64,000 bases of DNA from RPQK01 sp041946865. Its GTDB lineage: Bacteria; Acidobacteriota; UBA6911; RPQK01. The stretch lies in the NCBI GenBank assembly GCA_041946865.1, contig JBHGBF010000015.1:1-64000 (forward strand), written 5' to 3'. A model generated the notes under the pieces. It ran no database searches, had not been told where the DNA came from, and saw only the letters and a program-made list of their open reading frames with translations. Each line of letters opens with the position of its first letter. Positions within the stretch are counted from its first letter, which is position 1. This document shows positions 25,398-34,518 of this stretch, piece by piece. The translations under genes were made by a program, and so were the position numbers.

Positions 25398-27995
25398 TCA
25401 CTTAAGGGAGGGGCCGCGCTCTTTTGGAATGTGTCGGCCTGTCACCCAGGCTTCCGCCCCTTCAACGAGCTTCAGGAGGTACCCGGCCACGGGTGCCGAG
25501 TAGAGTTCTTTTCCGGGGACGGTGAGGTAGACCGGAGAGGTGTGCGCGGCCAGGGTGAAGGGCCAGGCCACAGAGCCGGGAACAATCGACAGGCAGCGGG
25601 CCGCCAGCCAGCCTGGACCGCGGATTTTCAGGCAGTCGCTCAGGCCCAGTGTCAGCTTGCCGGCGCCGTCTTCCGTCGAAGCGGCCACCCGGCCGTTGCA
25701 CAGTAGCTCAACTCGATGCAACGGATAGTTGCTTCTGGCTTCAACCTTGAAAGCGACCGTTCCACCCTCGGACCCGAGAGAAATCTCGCTCCCAGGTGGC
25801 TTCCCCTCCACTTCCAGGAACAGCACCGGACCGCTGGAGCAGAAGGTGTTGCCGGATCGCACGGCCCGAACCCACTGCTCAAAGGTGAATTCCCGATCGC
25901 CCAGGTAGGCATAGGTGCGGTTTGCCCCTACCGGAGTGCCCGCGGACATCTTATCGGTCCCACCGACCGCTGGCAGGCGGTACCCGCAGTTCAGATAGCG
26001 GTACCACTCTTGAAAGGGGAATCCAAACCCGGCCCCCAGCGGCCACAACTCCACTCCGTCAATGCGGCCGGTCACGATGTCGGCCGCAATTTCACCGGGC
26101 GGGTTGGGGAAGTGTGGGGCGATTACCAGGCCCTCGCGTTGCCGGCAGGCGTCGGCCCATTCCGCGAGACTGAAGCGCACGGGATCTCCGAAATAGCTCG
26201 TGCTCGGTCCGCCGGAGGACAACGGGAAAACCGGCTCGCCTGTTCCGTTCAGCAGGCTGATGTGACCGAGCAGATGCTGCCGGTTTTCGGTGCCCAGCCG
26301 CACGAGGTGCTCCCCGTCTCTTGACACGAGAGCGCCGCCAGGCAGATCGCCCACATTGGTGAACAGGTTTCCCAGCTGGGCTGCCAGCAGGTTCACCAGG
26401 TTGACACCTTCCGCCCGGCTCTCCAGCAGGGCCGTCGAGGGAGACAGGAAGTGAACGTGAGTGTCGGCCGTCACCCACCCCTTCGATCGGAGGTCGACCC
26501 AGCGTTCGAGCGACAGATCGAGAGATCGCGCGTCGGGGCGGATCTGGAGGCGTTGCCTGACCGGCCGGTACTCGAAGCCCTTGCTGATTTCCACGCAAAC
26601 CTCGCCGACCGGCAGCTCGGCCTCGAAGCTGCCATCCACGTAAGCGAACGAAGAAACGCCCACCTTAAGGTCCGCGCCATAGTCTTGAAACCACCCGGTG
26701 TTGATCTCGGCACGATGCCCGTAAGGCGGAAAGTACCGCCCTTGGCCGCTGCGAAACGCGAGCCGCGCCGGAGTCGGACGCCCCTTTTCATCCAGGATTC
26801 GGCCTCGGACCCAAACTTTCTGCCGGTCAAGGACCTCGAGCCTTCCCCCATCTTTCGCCACGCTGGAAGTCCCCGGGTCGAGGCCGGACAAATCAAACGT
26901 CCGGACAGCGCCGGTCGTGCGGTCGGTCACGGCCAGGCTGGCCGCTTCGCTCGCGGCAATCTCGAGGTAGCGGAAGCCTGTGTGGCCCGCCCGTTTGCCT
27001 TTCGACTCTCCCAGCCCCGCCCACTTCGATTCCATCCAGGAAGCGGGATCGTGAGCCGGCAGGACATACTGGCGGGCGATCACCCCCAAATCGATGTCGA
27101 GTGTCCAGCGATCAAGATCCTCGGCCGACTCATCGGGGAGGGTCAAGCGATAGGTCGAAAGGCGCTGATATCTCAGAGGGTGCTGCGCCAGCAGGCACAA
27201 TGTCAGGCCGCAGATGACGACCGTGCTCTGGCTTTCGGCCGTAAGCTTGATCCCGGTTATCACTTTGTCGAACCGCGGGTTCTTGAGCGGACATAGCCAC
27301 AGGATCGGGGGCCGGTACACGCTATCGTCAAAACCCATTTGCAGTCCACCCCAGTCCGTACCCCGCGCCAGCGGCGCGTCAAGCGGTTTAGGCACCGCGC
27401 CGGATCCCGGTGCGGCGGCGAAGGCAAAATGCCCCCAGGGAATGGAGGGCGTATTGATCTCGAACCTCCTTCGAATCGCAAAGGTCTCCTTCAGCCCGTC
27501 TTCATAAATCAAAGCGACAGTCGTCAGAACCTCACCCACGGACTCGAACCGGTCGGGATCCGGACTGTCGCCTCTCTCGGCAGGCCAGTCGCAGAAGTGG
27601 GCAAAACAAACGAATGCGCCCTGCCGCCCGACTGGGATCTCGACCTGGTGCTGCACACCTGGCCGATCCGCCCGGCTGATCGCCAACCAATCCCTGCGGC
27701 CCGGGCGCCGTTCGCCAAACTGAAACGGGATTCCCCGAAGGCGAACCGGGCCGACCGGAGTCAGTAACCCTTCCGAGGCCAAGCCGGCGGGGCGGTTCAA
27801 GAGATCGAAATCGAGGGAGGAGGCCGAATAATTAGCACCGAGATCGACAAGGTGGAATTTCCGCCCGTCAACCGCCGCCAAGTCGAGGCGCCCAGCGTCG
27901 TGTGCCGAGGACGAGACCGACAGGAGACCGAGGGCCGGGCCGGCCCCGATGCTGCCCAAAAAGCCGCGGCGGGTCACATCTGGAGGGAAAGGCAT
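25398..27995 (-). CDS. Exported CehA/McbA-type PHP metallohydrolase
   Basis: 865 residues from MPFPPDVTRRGFLGSIGAG, a Tat leader. The ATG lies inside the end of the upstream gene (22-base overlap), so translation is probably coupled. The N-terminal 400 residues are a beta-rich region of unknown function. A carboxypeptidase-like segment follows (VWVRGRILDEKGRPTPARL, about 455-475). The PHP-type hydrolase then has GWVTADTHVHFLSP with the metal-binding H-x-H, and later GLVIAPHFPNP and AVGGTDKM. CehA/McbA relatives hydrolyse phosphoester or carbamate bonds; the natural substrate here is unknown. The same architecture occurs, damaged, at 30988-34400. Confidence 0.75.
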   Translation of the reverse strand: MPFPPDVTRRGFLGSIGAGPALGLLSVSSSAHDAGRLDLAAVDGRKFHLVDLGANYSASSLDFDLLNRPAGLASEGLLTPVGPVRLRGIPFQFGERRPGRRDWLAISRADRPGVQHQVEIPVGRQGAFVCFAHFCDWPAERGDSPDPDRFESVGEVLTTVALIYEDGLKETFAIRRRFEINTPSIPWGHFAFAAAPGSGAVPKPLDAPLARGTDWGGLQMGFDDSVYRPPILWLCPLKNPRFDKVITGIKLTAESQSTVVICGLTLCLLAQHPLRYQRLSTYRLTLPDESAEDLDRWTLDIDLGVIARQYVLPAHDPASWMESKWAGLGESKGKRAGHTGFRYLEIAASEAASLAVTDRTTGAVRTFDLSGLDPGTSSVAKDGGRLEVLDRQKVWVRGRILDEKGRPTPARLAFRSGQGRYFPPYGHRAEINTGWFQDYGADLKVGVSSFAYVDGSFEAELPVGEVCVEISKGFEYRPVRQRLQIRPDARSLDLSLERWVDLRSKGWVTADTHVHFLSPSTALLESRAEGVNLVNLLAAQLGNLFTNVGDLPGGALVSRDGEHLVRLGTENRQHLLGHISLLNGTGEPVFPLSSGGPSTSYFGDPVRFSLAEWADACRQREGLVIAPHFPNPPGEIAADIVTGRIDGVELWPLGAGFGFPFQEWYRYLNCGYRLPAVGGTDKMSAGTPVGANRTYAYLGDREFTFEQWVRAVRSGNTFCSSGPVLFLEVEGKPPGSEISLGSEGGTVAFKVEARSNYPLHRVELLCNGRVAASTEDGAGKLTLGLSDCLKIRGPGWLAARCLSIVPGSVAWPFTLAAHTSPVYLTVPGKELYSAPVAGYLLKLVEGAEAWVTGRHIPKERGPSLK

Positions 27996-28984
27996 GTCGA
28001 ATCCCCAGAAAACTCTTTTCGGTATTTCGCCAGGCAATCGTTGCGGTTTCCGCGAAACAGATAAACGCGCCCGCGAACCTTTTTCGTCTCGCCGCGGGGA
28101 AGTGGACCAACCCTGACCGCCAAATGCATGCACTTCCACGGATTATGCCCTTGAGCCGCCAGATAATCCTCCCACGCGATCCCGGTCACCCATTCGCCAT
28201 CCTCCGATTCCCGGACGAGCAAGCCGCCAGAACTACCTTGGCGAGATGTCGGCCACTTAGGGCTGAAAACGAACTGTCCAAGCGGCGACAACCGGCCGAT
28301 CACGACGGGCAGCAGCTCGTTTCGAAAGTGGATTTCGCGCGTTCGCAGCGCTTCCAGCCCCTTTGCGCTTAGGAAGAAGGTGCGGGTTTGTCCGTCGTCG
28401 CTGAATCGCCTGCTTCGCAGCGCTGCCGGGCCGGGATTGAAGCACGGAATGACCGCCGCGAGTGGAGGCCAGTCGTGATCAGAGCGGTTGGTGATGATCA
28501 GTCGGACAATCGCGCCGTCTTCGACGGCCTCGAAACGGAACTCGATCCCGTCTGAAGAAACAGTTGCCTCTTCCTGATTGGCGCTTATCGCTCTGCCCGG
28601 CAGGACGGCTCCATGCGTGTGCTCCCCTTTTTCGACCGCATCAAAGAGATTCCACTCGTATAACCACAGGAACATGTCGAGGCCCGGCTTCTCCCGATGA
28701 TGCAAACAGACGCCCCCCGCACCCCAGACGCTCTCGTCCGAACCTGGCGGCAGTTCCCAGGTCTGAAAGACAAACGGGCTTTCCAAGTCGCCCGCTGCCA
28801 GAAAGGCGCAACGAGCAAGGAACAAGAGAAGCACCAAGCGAAAACTCTTGGCTGCCGCCCAAGGAAATTGGAGGCGTCCCCGGGGAGCGCAGGCGAGACG
28901 CCTGCGGCCCCAGGGGGTGCCTCCAATTTCCTTGGGCGGCAGCCAAAAGTTAAATGTCACTTTTGACATTAAATGCTGCGTCAT
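27974..28984 (-). CDS. Exported protein of unknown function with an in-frame palindromic insert
   Basis: 336 residues. Its ATG overlaps the upstream stop codon as ATGA (28984-28981), the strongest start evidence, yet residues 13-46 are encoded by a palindromic repeat. Only after that does a normal signal sequence begin: FRLVLLLFLARCAFLAAGD. An alternative TTG or GTG start at that point (LVLLL) would give a classical secreted protein. The mature part has a beta-rich appearance, with RFEAVEDGAIVRLIITNRS and HPW-type aromatic segments. I recognise no family. It sits in a coupled run with the deacetylase-like and CehA-type genes, so it probably acts on the same exported substrate. Confidence 0.6.
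   Translation of the reverse strand: MTQHLMSKVTFNFWLPPKEIGGTPWGRRRLACAPRGRLQFPWAAAKSFRLVLLLFLARCAFLAAGDLESPFVFQTWELPPGSDESVWGAGGVCLHHREKPGLDMFLWLYEWNLFDAVEKGEHTHGAVLPGRAISANQEEATVSSDGIEFRFEAVEDGAIVRLIITNRSDHDWPPLAAVIPCFNPGPAALRSRRFSDDGQTRTFFLSAKGLEALRTREIHFRNELLPVVIGRLSPLGQFVFSPKWPTSRQGSSGGLLVRESEDGEWVTGIAWEDYLAAQGHNPWKCMHLAVRVGPLPRGETKKVRGRVYLFRGNRNDCLAKYRKEFSGDSTCLSLQM
28848..28946. repeat. Palindromic repeat inside the 5' end of a coding frame
   Basis: 28-bp perfect arms TTGGCTGCCGCCCAAGGAAA.. (28848-28875) and its complement (28919-28946) enclose a second perfect hairpin, CGCAGGCG-AGA-CGCCTGCG (28888-28906). A further wobble-containing stem lies between. It contributes 33-34 codons to the gene at 27974-28984 without a stop. 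It shares the 13-mer GGGAGCGCAGGCG with the flank of the 20-kb palindrome. Confidence 0.85.
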
Positions 28985-30810
28985 TTTGGAGCGTCCAATC
29001 GCACCGTCACGCTGGTTGGGCCTCGGTAGACGGGCAAATCCACCAGCCGGTCTTTGATCTCGCCCGCCTCTTCGGTGAATACATGGAACTTGGTCGGCAT
29101 GTCAGTAAAGCCGCGCCAGTCGACACGGAGCGTTTGGTTCGCGGCGTCCCAGGAAGCGGCAGTCAGGTCGCCCGTCCGTATGTTCTTGCCGTACTGGTTC
29201 AGCTGGTCGAAGCTGCAAGGGATGAGGTCGTGAAACTTGCGAAGATTGCTCATTACGCCTTCAAACGCGCGGTCCAGTTGACCGGCGCCCCCCTCCAGCA
29301 GCCCGATATTCAGCTCGTGAGTGAAAAAGAAGGCGGGCCCCATGCTGTCCAGCGCCAGCCTCAGCATGTCGGTCCCGTCAATCACCAGCCCCTCAACCTT
29401 CCGGCTCTCTTCGTAACCGGGCGCACGCGACGGCCTGAGCCAGTCGGCCTTGATCGAGCTGACGTGGCTCGTCGTGCAGAAGATTGACGGGTCTTTTTCA
29501 ACCCAATCCATGATCATCCCGGACCGGTACGCGAAGTTGCCGTCTCCGTACGACGTGAAAGAGATATCGAAATAGCCGGCTCGCTGGTAGAGTTCATAGG
29601 GCCAGAAGTGGTACTCGCTGCCATTAGGCAGTGTGGCGGGGCTGATCGCGTCAAACACCACGCCCATCGCTCTGAGATAAGGAAGAACATTGGTGGCCAT
29701 TGGGACGTAGTGCGCGGTGGCGGTCCGCGCATGCTGAATCCGGTGCTTGCCGTAGAAGGCCTCCAGTTCCTCGAAATTCCGTTTCAGCACATCGTCGCTG
29801 AACGGCCTGCCCCGATTGAAGTCGTTGAAGTCAAAATCCCAGAAAAAGAAACCGGTAAAGCCGGTGCGCCGCCTGGCATGGATAAACGCCTCGGCTTTTC
29901 CCTTTCGCGTGTATTCCCCGAGCTTGCCGGCGGCGCCCGGCGGTGTGTCGTCCATCATGAAGGCGATGTGCGGGACAATACCGTGCTTGTTGATCGTGTC
30001 GACATAGGCGAAATCCATGTCGAGGCCGACACAATCGTCAATTCGCATGCTGACCTGCGGAATGTTGCCCTGAAACACGAACGGCTTGCGTGCCGCCCAG
30101 ACGAGCGAACGCCACACGATGTCGTCCAACCCGTTGTAAAAGCCGAGGACGTTCGGATCAAGCCAGCGGTAAGTGGTCCATTGCACAATGCGTCCCTGGC
30201 CGTGAGCTCCGGAGATCACCAGGGGATTCGAGCCGATCTTCACCAGGACTTTGGCGTGGCCGCCTAGACCGGATACGCCCGGGACCTGGAACTTGACGCG
30301 TCGCGCCGGAACTGTCTTCAGAGCCGGACGGTCGGCCTTGTATGCGGTAATGAAGTGGCGCACGTCGGCAGGTTCAATGGTCACCGCCTCGTCCACGGTC
30401 AGCGGTTCTCCGTGCCGGAGCGCTAGCAATTCACTGCCGATATGGCGTCCGATTTTGGGAAACAAGGCCGTGTCGAACAGGAAGAGGCCCCCGCCCGCAT
30501 GTACATATCCGGCGATTCGCTCAAGCTCTCTGTCGCTGAGCGGCTCGAGACTGCCGTCATGCCCCGCGACCAGGAGCGCCGCCTGTTCCCACCCCTCGGG
30601 CAGTTTGCCTTGCGCAGTATCCACGACCGTGTAAGGCAGATCAAAAAAATCCAGGTAAAGCTTCAAAAAACGGTCAAAATCGCCTCTAGCGACAGAGCTC
30701 GAGTTGACGAGAATGACGGCGCCGGCATTCCGCTCCTCTGTCGAGCGAGCGGCCAGGGCGAGACTTGACACGAAGAGTGCACCAGCAACGAGGAACAGCG
30801 TTCGATTCAT
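28981..30810 (-). CDS. Exported polysaccharide-deacetylase-like protein
   Basis: 609 residues from MNRTLFLVAGALFVSSLALA (signal peptide; GGGAGGCGTGAG precedes the ATG). The first part, to about residue 200, resembles an amidotransferase-like flavodoxin fold (LVAGHDGSLEPLSDRELERI, then YVHAGGGLFLFDTALF). The second part begins NIPQVSMRIDDCVGLDMDF, reminiscent of the NodB motif with its acidic D-D, and continues with TAHYVPMATNVLPYLRAMG. It looks like a carbohydrate esterase/deacetylase barrel. The match is by fold pattern, not clear motif identity. It begins the minus-strand run that continues with ATGA coupling into the next two genes. Confidence 0.55.
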   Translation of the reverse strand: MNRTLFLVAGALFVSSLALAARSTEERNAGAVILVNSSSVARGDFDRFLKLYLDFFDLPYTVVDTAQGKLPEGWEQAALLVAGHDGSLEPLSDRELERIAGYVHAGGGLFLFDTALFPKIGRHIGSELLALRHGEPLTVDEAVTIEPADVRHFITAYKADRPALKTVPARRVKFQVPGVSGLGGHAKVLVKIGSNPLVISGAHGQGRIVQWTTYRWLDPNVLGFYNGLDDIVWRSLVWAARKPFVFQGNIPQVSMRIDDCVGLDMDFAYVDTINKHGIVPHIAFMMDDTPPGAAGKLGEYTRKGKAEAFIHARRRTGFTGFFFWDFDFNDFNRGRPFSDDVLKRNFEELEAFYGKHRIQHARTATAHYVPMATNVLPYLRAMGVVFDAISPATLPNGSEYHFWPYELYQRAGYFDISFTSYGDGNFAYRSGMIMDWVEKDPSIFCTTSHVSSIKADWLRPSRAPGYEESRKVEGLVIDGTDMLRLALDSMGPAFFFTHELNIGLLEGGAGQLDRAFEGVMSNLRKFHDLIPCSFDQLNQYGKNIRTGDLTAASWDAANQTLRVDWRGFTDMPTKFHVFTEEAGEIKDRLVDLPVYRGPTSVTVRLDAPK

Positions 30811-30869
30811 CTCACGCCTCCCAGGGCTCTGTGGGCTTGCGCTCGGCCGCAGCCCTCTGTTCGGAACCA

Positions 30870-30899
30870 GAAATACTCCCGCTAACCGAAGTACGTCAA
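30870..30899 (-). promoter_or_regulatory. Candidate promoter of the deacetylase-like run
   Basis: TTGACG (30899-30894), 18-bp spacer, TATTTC (30875-30870) on the minus strand, about 60 bases before the ATG at 30810. It is weaker than the promoters at 19.9-21.9 kb. The divergent plus-strand gene starts at 30988, so the short AT-rich gap between them should also hold its promoter, which I cannot place. Confidence 0.4.
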
Positions 30900-30987
30900 T
30901 CGAAAGTTGCAAAAGTGTCGTTAATATCCCTCGGTTTCGTCTTTCGCGTGGATTTTTTCTACTAACATTGCTATTAATACTTCCGGA

Positions 30988-33156
30988 ATGAGAAACCGAT
31001 TCGTGTCGTTTCTCTTGGCCACAGTGGCCGGTTGCATGGCAGCCGGCTGCCTAGCCGCCTCGGCCCGCGCCCAGCCTCAGACGAGCCCCTACCGTTATCA
31101 CCAGGACTTCACCGTCACCGAGACTGCGGGAGTTCCTCGGTCCGGACAACCAGTCCTCTTCAGGCTTAAGACAACGGTAGACAGCCCGGAACTGGGGACC
31201 TTTATGCTCTGGGACCGGACCAATCGGCGCCAGGTGCCTGCCCAGCTGACAGTCCGGGCGGACACAGGTGCCGAGCTCCTTTTCGTGGCGAATCAGCCAG
31301 CTCACAGGACGGTCGATTATCGACTTTACTACGGAGGTCCGAAATCTGATCCTGTCAAGTCGGAGAGAATCAAGGTCTGCGGCGAGGACTTGGCCTGGCA
31401 GGTAGAAAACGAGCACTTTGTGGTCGACTTCAGCAGGAACCCGGGAACCGGGCGCAGCGGACAGATCAACCGGATCTTTGTCAAGCGGCCGGGCCTCTGG
31501 TTGTCGCGCGAACGGGATCAGTCGACCCTCCACCTGTCACCCAACGGCGCCGGTCGCCAGCACTACCTTCCGGTCAACCGGTGGGACCCGCCTGAAAGGT
31601 GGACTTGGACCACGGGGCCGGTCAGCTTCCGGCTGGAACGCTCCGGCCCCATGCCCCGGCTGCCCGAGTTGCGGGCCCAGATCATGTACGAGGTCTTCGC
31701 CGACTCCCGGTTGATCCTCGTAGAAGAGAAGGTCGAAGCCCGGAACGCTGTTGACCTGACGCTTCTTCGGCTTGGCGAATTCACGTTTGCGCCCGACCCC
31801 AAGACTCCTTTCACGAACCTGATCTGGGGGAATGCCGGCCGAGCTTTCGAAGCCGGCCGGAATGAGAAGCCGGATCTGCCGGTGGATGTCGCCTGGCTCG
31901 GTTTTGTATGCCGACCGGGCGACTACGGCTTCGTTTCCGTGCTGGACCAACTCGAGACGTCCGGACCGACCGGCGGCCCGGCGCCGCTAATGAATCCAGT
32001 CGCGCGTTTCTCCGGAAACCCCGCCCACTATTTCTGGCGGGCCTTCATCACGAATGATTCCGGGGAGCAGGGACCGGCGCTCTCAGTCGCTGCCGGAACC
32101 CGCTATCGTCTGAAGCACTGGTTGTACTGGCTTGAGCCAGGCGATCCCGATCCGCTGAAAGCGCTCTGTGATGTGTGGAAGGCGATAAAGAACCCCTTGC
32201 AGGCGGCGGAGGGTCCTGCGAGATCCAACAGAGCCGCAAGCGGAGCGTTTTCCGCGAAGCGCGCCGGATCCGTGCCGACGGTAAGACCGCAGGGTAGTAA
32301 TAATCCAAAACCGACGCGCGTGCGTCCGCTGACGCCCGCAAAAGACGCTGCGCTTGCGGCTCTGTTGGATCTGGAAGCCCGCTCGGGCGTGGACAAAACC
32401 CTCCGGGCACTTCATTGGCTTGGCCGCGACTTTTCGTTTCTCTTCCCCGGCGAGGATGGTGCGAAACTCAGAGCCGTAGCTCGTGAGCTGGAACTGGCAG
32501 CAAACCTGCTTGGCCAACCAAGAATCCAGGAGCTGCTTGGCAAGGCGGAGAACGTCCTGAAGAGGTACAAGTTCGCCAGGCCGATCGATCTGTCCGGCGT
32601 CGGTCACGCCGTCTCACAAACAGTCGAAGTGAACCTGGGCTGTGGCCCCAGCCCGGTCGTTCTCGAGATCAACTCTCCCGGCTTCGCGACCGACATCACA
32701 TCCCGAGAGGTGACGCTAGCACCGGCATCCAGTCAAACCCAGCTAATCGATCTCGAACCGGCCGGGCGGATTTGGCTCGTCCTTCGCGTTTCCGGCCGGC
32801 CAGAAGGTGGAGAAAGCAGACGGCTCCGACTGGCAGTGGGTGGGGAGGCGGCGGTCGTGTTGCTTCGCTCCAATCAAACGCCGTTGTCGACGACCCGGGT
32901 TCTCTTCAATGACGCCGCCACAAATCGAAAAATACCGGTGGCAGTGCGACTCTACGACGGCAGTGGGCGGCTCATCCTGCCTCCAGGTGCCCTGGATTTT
33001 CGAAAGCTGGGGTATCTCTCGAGGAGGGGCGTCCGGTGCACTACGCCGACTGGAGCTCAGCCAGTGTGCGGTCCCTGGACCCACATTTCGGCTCTTCGTT
33101 TTTCCGGAGCCGCCCGATCCCTGATTCGGCCTGTTTCTATGTCAATGGAGAGCTGA
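30988..33156 (+). CDS. N-terminal part of a frameshifted exported CehA-type protein
   Basis: 722 residues. A signal peptide with a lipobox-like LAATVAGCMAAGCLA lies at the N-terminus. A beta-rich domain follows, comparable in place to the N-region of the protein at 25398-27995. Homology ends near VPVAVRLYDGSGRLILPP (about 32930-33000); beyond it this frame reads random residues. The next frame picks up with EEGRPVHYADWSSASVRS and the PHP domain. A single indel between about 32990 and 33035 would restore one protein of roughly 1,130 residues. An in-frame palindrome (32221-32372) adds about 50 residues in the middle. I favour one gene split by mutation or a sequencing slip. Confidence 0.6.
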   Translation: MRNRFVSFLLATVAGCMAAGCLAASARAQPQTSPYRYHQDFTVTETAGVPRSGQPVLFRLKTTVDSPELGTFMLWDRTNRRQVPAQLTVRADTGAELLFVANQPAHRTVDYRLYYGGPKSDPVKSERIKVCGEDLAWQVENEHFVVDFSRNPGTGRSGQINRIFVKRPGLWLSRERDQSTLHLSPNGAGRQHYLPVNRWDPPERWTWTTGPVSFRLERSGPMPRLPELRAQIMYEVFADSRLILVEEKVEARNAVDLTLLRLGEFTFAPDPKTPFTNLIWGNAGRAFEAGRNEKPDLPVDVAWLGFVCRPGDYGFVSVLDQLETSGPTGGPAPLMNPVARFSGNPAHYFWRAFITNDSGEQGPALSVAAGTRYRLKHWLYWLEPGDPDPLKALCDVWKAIKNPLQAAEGPARSNRAASGAFSAKRAGSVPTVRPQGSNNPKPTRVRPLTPAKDAALAALLDLEARSGVDKTLRALHWLGRDFSFLFPGEDGAKLRAVARELELAANLLGQPRIQELLGKAENVLKRYKFARPIDLSGVGHAVSQTVEVNLGCGPSPVVLEINSPGFATDITSREVTLAPASSQTQLIDLEPAGRIWLVLRVSGRPEGGESRRLRLAVGGEAAVVLLRSNQTPLSTTRVLFNDAATNRKIPVAVRLYDGSGRLILPPGALDFRKLGYLSRRGVRCTTPTGAQPVCGPWTHISALRFSGAARSLIRPVSMSMES
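32221..32372. repeat. In-frame palindrome inside the CehA-type N-part
   Basis: 22-bp perfect arms AGATCCAACAGAGCCGCAAGCG (32221-32242, shown only by ends here: AGATCC..CAAGCG) and 32351-32372. After one mismatch the stem continues for eight more pairs (GCGTTTT/AAAAGACGC type). The loop is about 80 bases. It adds about 50 residues (serine/proline/alanine-rich) between DVWKAIKNPLQ and LEARSGVDKT, without a stop. This is the third palindrome in the window that sits inside a coding frame. Confidence 0.8.
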
Positions 33157-34400
33157 CGGTCCGGGTGCCGCCCGGAACTTACAGGTTGACGGCCACCCGC
33201 GGACTCGAGTACAAGCCCTCAGTACTCGTCATGAGCATTTTGCCCGGGCACTCCTTTCGGAGCAGCGTCAGAATGGATCGTTGGACAGATATGAGGGCAC
33301 TCGGCTGGTACTCCGGGGACGGTCATGTGCACGCCGAAAGAGCCACGCGGGAGATCAACGGTTTGGTTGCCACCTGGGCAGCCGCAGAAGACCTGGACTT
33401 GTGCAATGTCCTCATGATGGGGGACGAGGAACGAACCTATTACCGGCAGTACGCATTTGGATCGACTGGCCGGTACTTCAACCGAGAGACGGCGCTGGCG
33501 GCGGGGCAAGAAGAGCCGCGGACCGCGGATCTGGGCCACACTCTCCACCTGAACACCGAGTCCCCAGTCCGTTTTCCAGATCGATATGCCGACTACCCGG
33601 ACGTCTTCCTGGCGACCCGGAGCCAGGGAGCGCTCACTGGCTTGGCGCATGTGGGACGCCGGCACTGGTCGTTTCACGCGGAGCGCGGCCTCGCACTGCT
33701 GGCGCCCCTCGGGCTGGTCGATTTTGCCGAGATCGGGCAGATGGGCTATATAGGCGTGCAACGTTGGTTCGATTTTCTGAATCTCGGCTTTCGCCTGACC
33801 GCCATGGCCGGTAGCGACGTCCCGTGGGGAGGGACAGTGGGCAACACCAGGGTGTACGCGTATACCGGATTGCCCTTCTCACCCGAAGCCTGGCTGGAGG
33901 CAGTCCGGCAGGGCCGGACTTTCGTGACGACCGGTCCGATGCTGCAGTTCGGCGTCGACAAGGGGCTTTCGGGATCGCTGCTGCGATTAGATCGAGGCCA
34001 GAGGATCCAGGTGTCAGCCCGAACCTGGGGCTGGGGACCGCATGTGCCGCAGATGCTCGAGGTCATCGTATCAGGAGAGACGATGAACAGGGCCACGAGG
34101 CAAGAAGGCCAGGACTCTGTGACGGTCGACGTCGAATTTCCGGCCGACCGCAGTCTCTGGGTGACTGCGCTCGTTCGGACTGCACCGGCTGACGCAACCA
34201 GTTCTCCTGAGTTTTTTGAAGGTGCCGTCGCAACTCCGGTTTATGTTGAAGTGGCGGGAGAACGCTGGACGAATCGTGGTTCGGCGGCAAAGCTCGCGGC
34301 CGAACGATTGAGTGATCTGGTCGCCATCGAGGAAGCTCTGGGCGAGAATCGCACGGAGTCGATGCGTGAAGCGATACAAAAAGCGCGGCCGTTACTATAA
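33036..34400 (+). CDS. C-terminal PHP-domain part of the frameshifted CehA-type protein
   Basis: 454 residues if read from the GTG at 33036, though homology begins about ten codons earlier. GELTVRVPPGTYRLTATRG is a carboxypeptidase-like domain end. The hydrolase part follows with GWYSGDGHVHAERATRE (metal-binding H-x-H), DLCNVLMMGDEE and RLTAMAGSDVPWGGTVGN. It is clearly the partner half of the preceding frame, and it matches the C-terminus of the intact homologue at 25398. A 121-base overlap in different frames joins the two. If translated alone it would lack a signal peptide and stay in the cytoplasm. Confidence 0.65.
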   Translation: MHYADWSSASVRSLDPHFGSSFFRSRPIPDSACFYVNGELTVRVPPGTYRLTATRGLEYKPSVLVMSILPGHSFRSSVRMDRWTDMRALGWYSGDGHVHAERATREINGLVATWAAAEDLDLCNVLMMGDEERTYYRQYAFGSTGRYFNRETALAAGQEEPRTADLGHTLHLNTESPVRFPDRYADYPDVFLATRSQGALTGLAHVGRRHWSFHAERGLALLAPLGLVDFAEIGQMGYIGVQRWFDFLNLGFRLTAMAGSDVPWGGTVGNTRVYAYTGLPFSPEAWLEAVRQGRTFVTTGPMLQFGVDKGLSGSLLRLDRGQRIQVSARTWGWGPHVPQMLEVIVSGETMNRATRQEGQDSVTVDVEFPADRSLWVTALVRTAPADATSSPEFFEGAVATPVYVEVAGERWTNRGSAAKLAAERLSDLVAIEEALGENRTESMREAIQKARPLL

Positions 34401-34518
34401 GAATCTTGCAGGGGGAAGGCGTGGTAAGCCGATTCCAGTTTGGAGTGCGGCGTCGCCGCCAGCTGCACGCCTAATTAAGAACCGCCCTTGGCCCGGGATT
34501 GATGCAGGAGGAAACTTG

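Noticed and set aside
28585..28966. Short frames with GVSPALPGD-like or GETPAAPGG-like peptides
   Set aside because: These peptides are translations of the palindromic repeat itself, commonly mis-annotated as hypothetical proteins.
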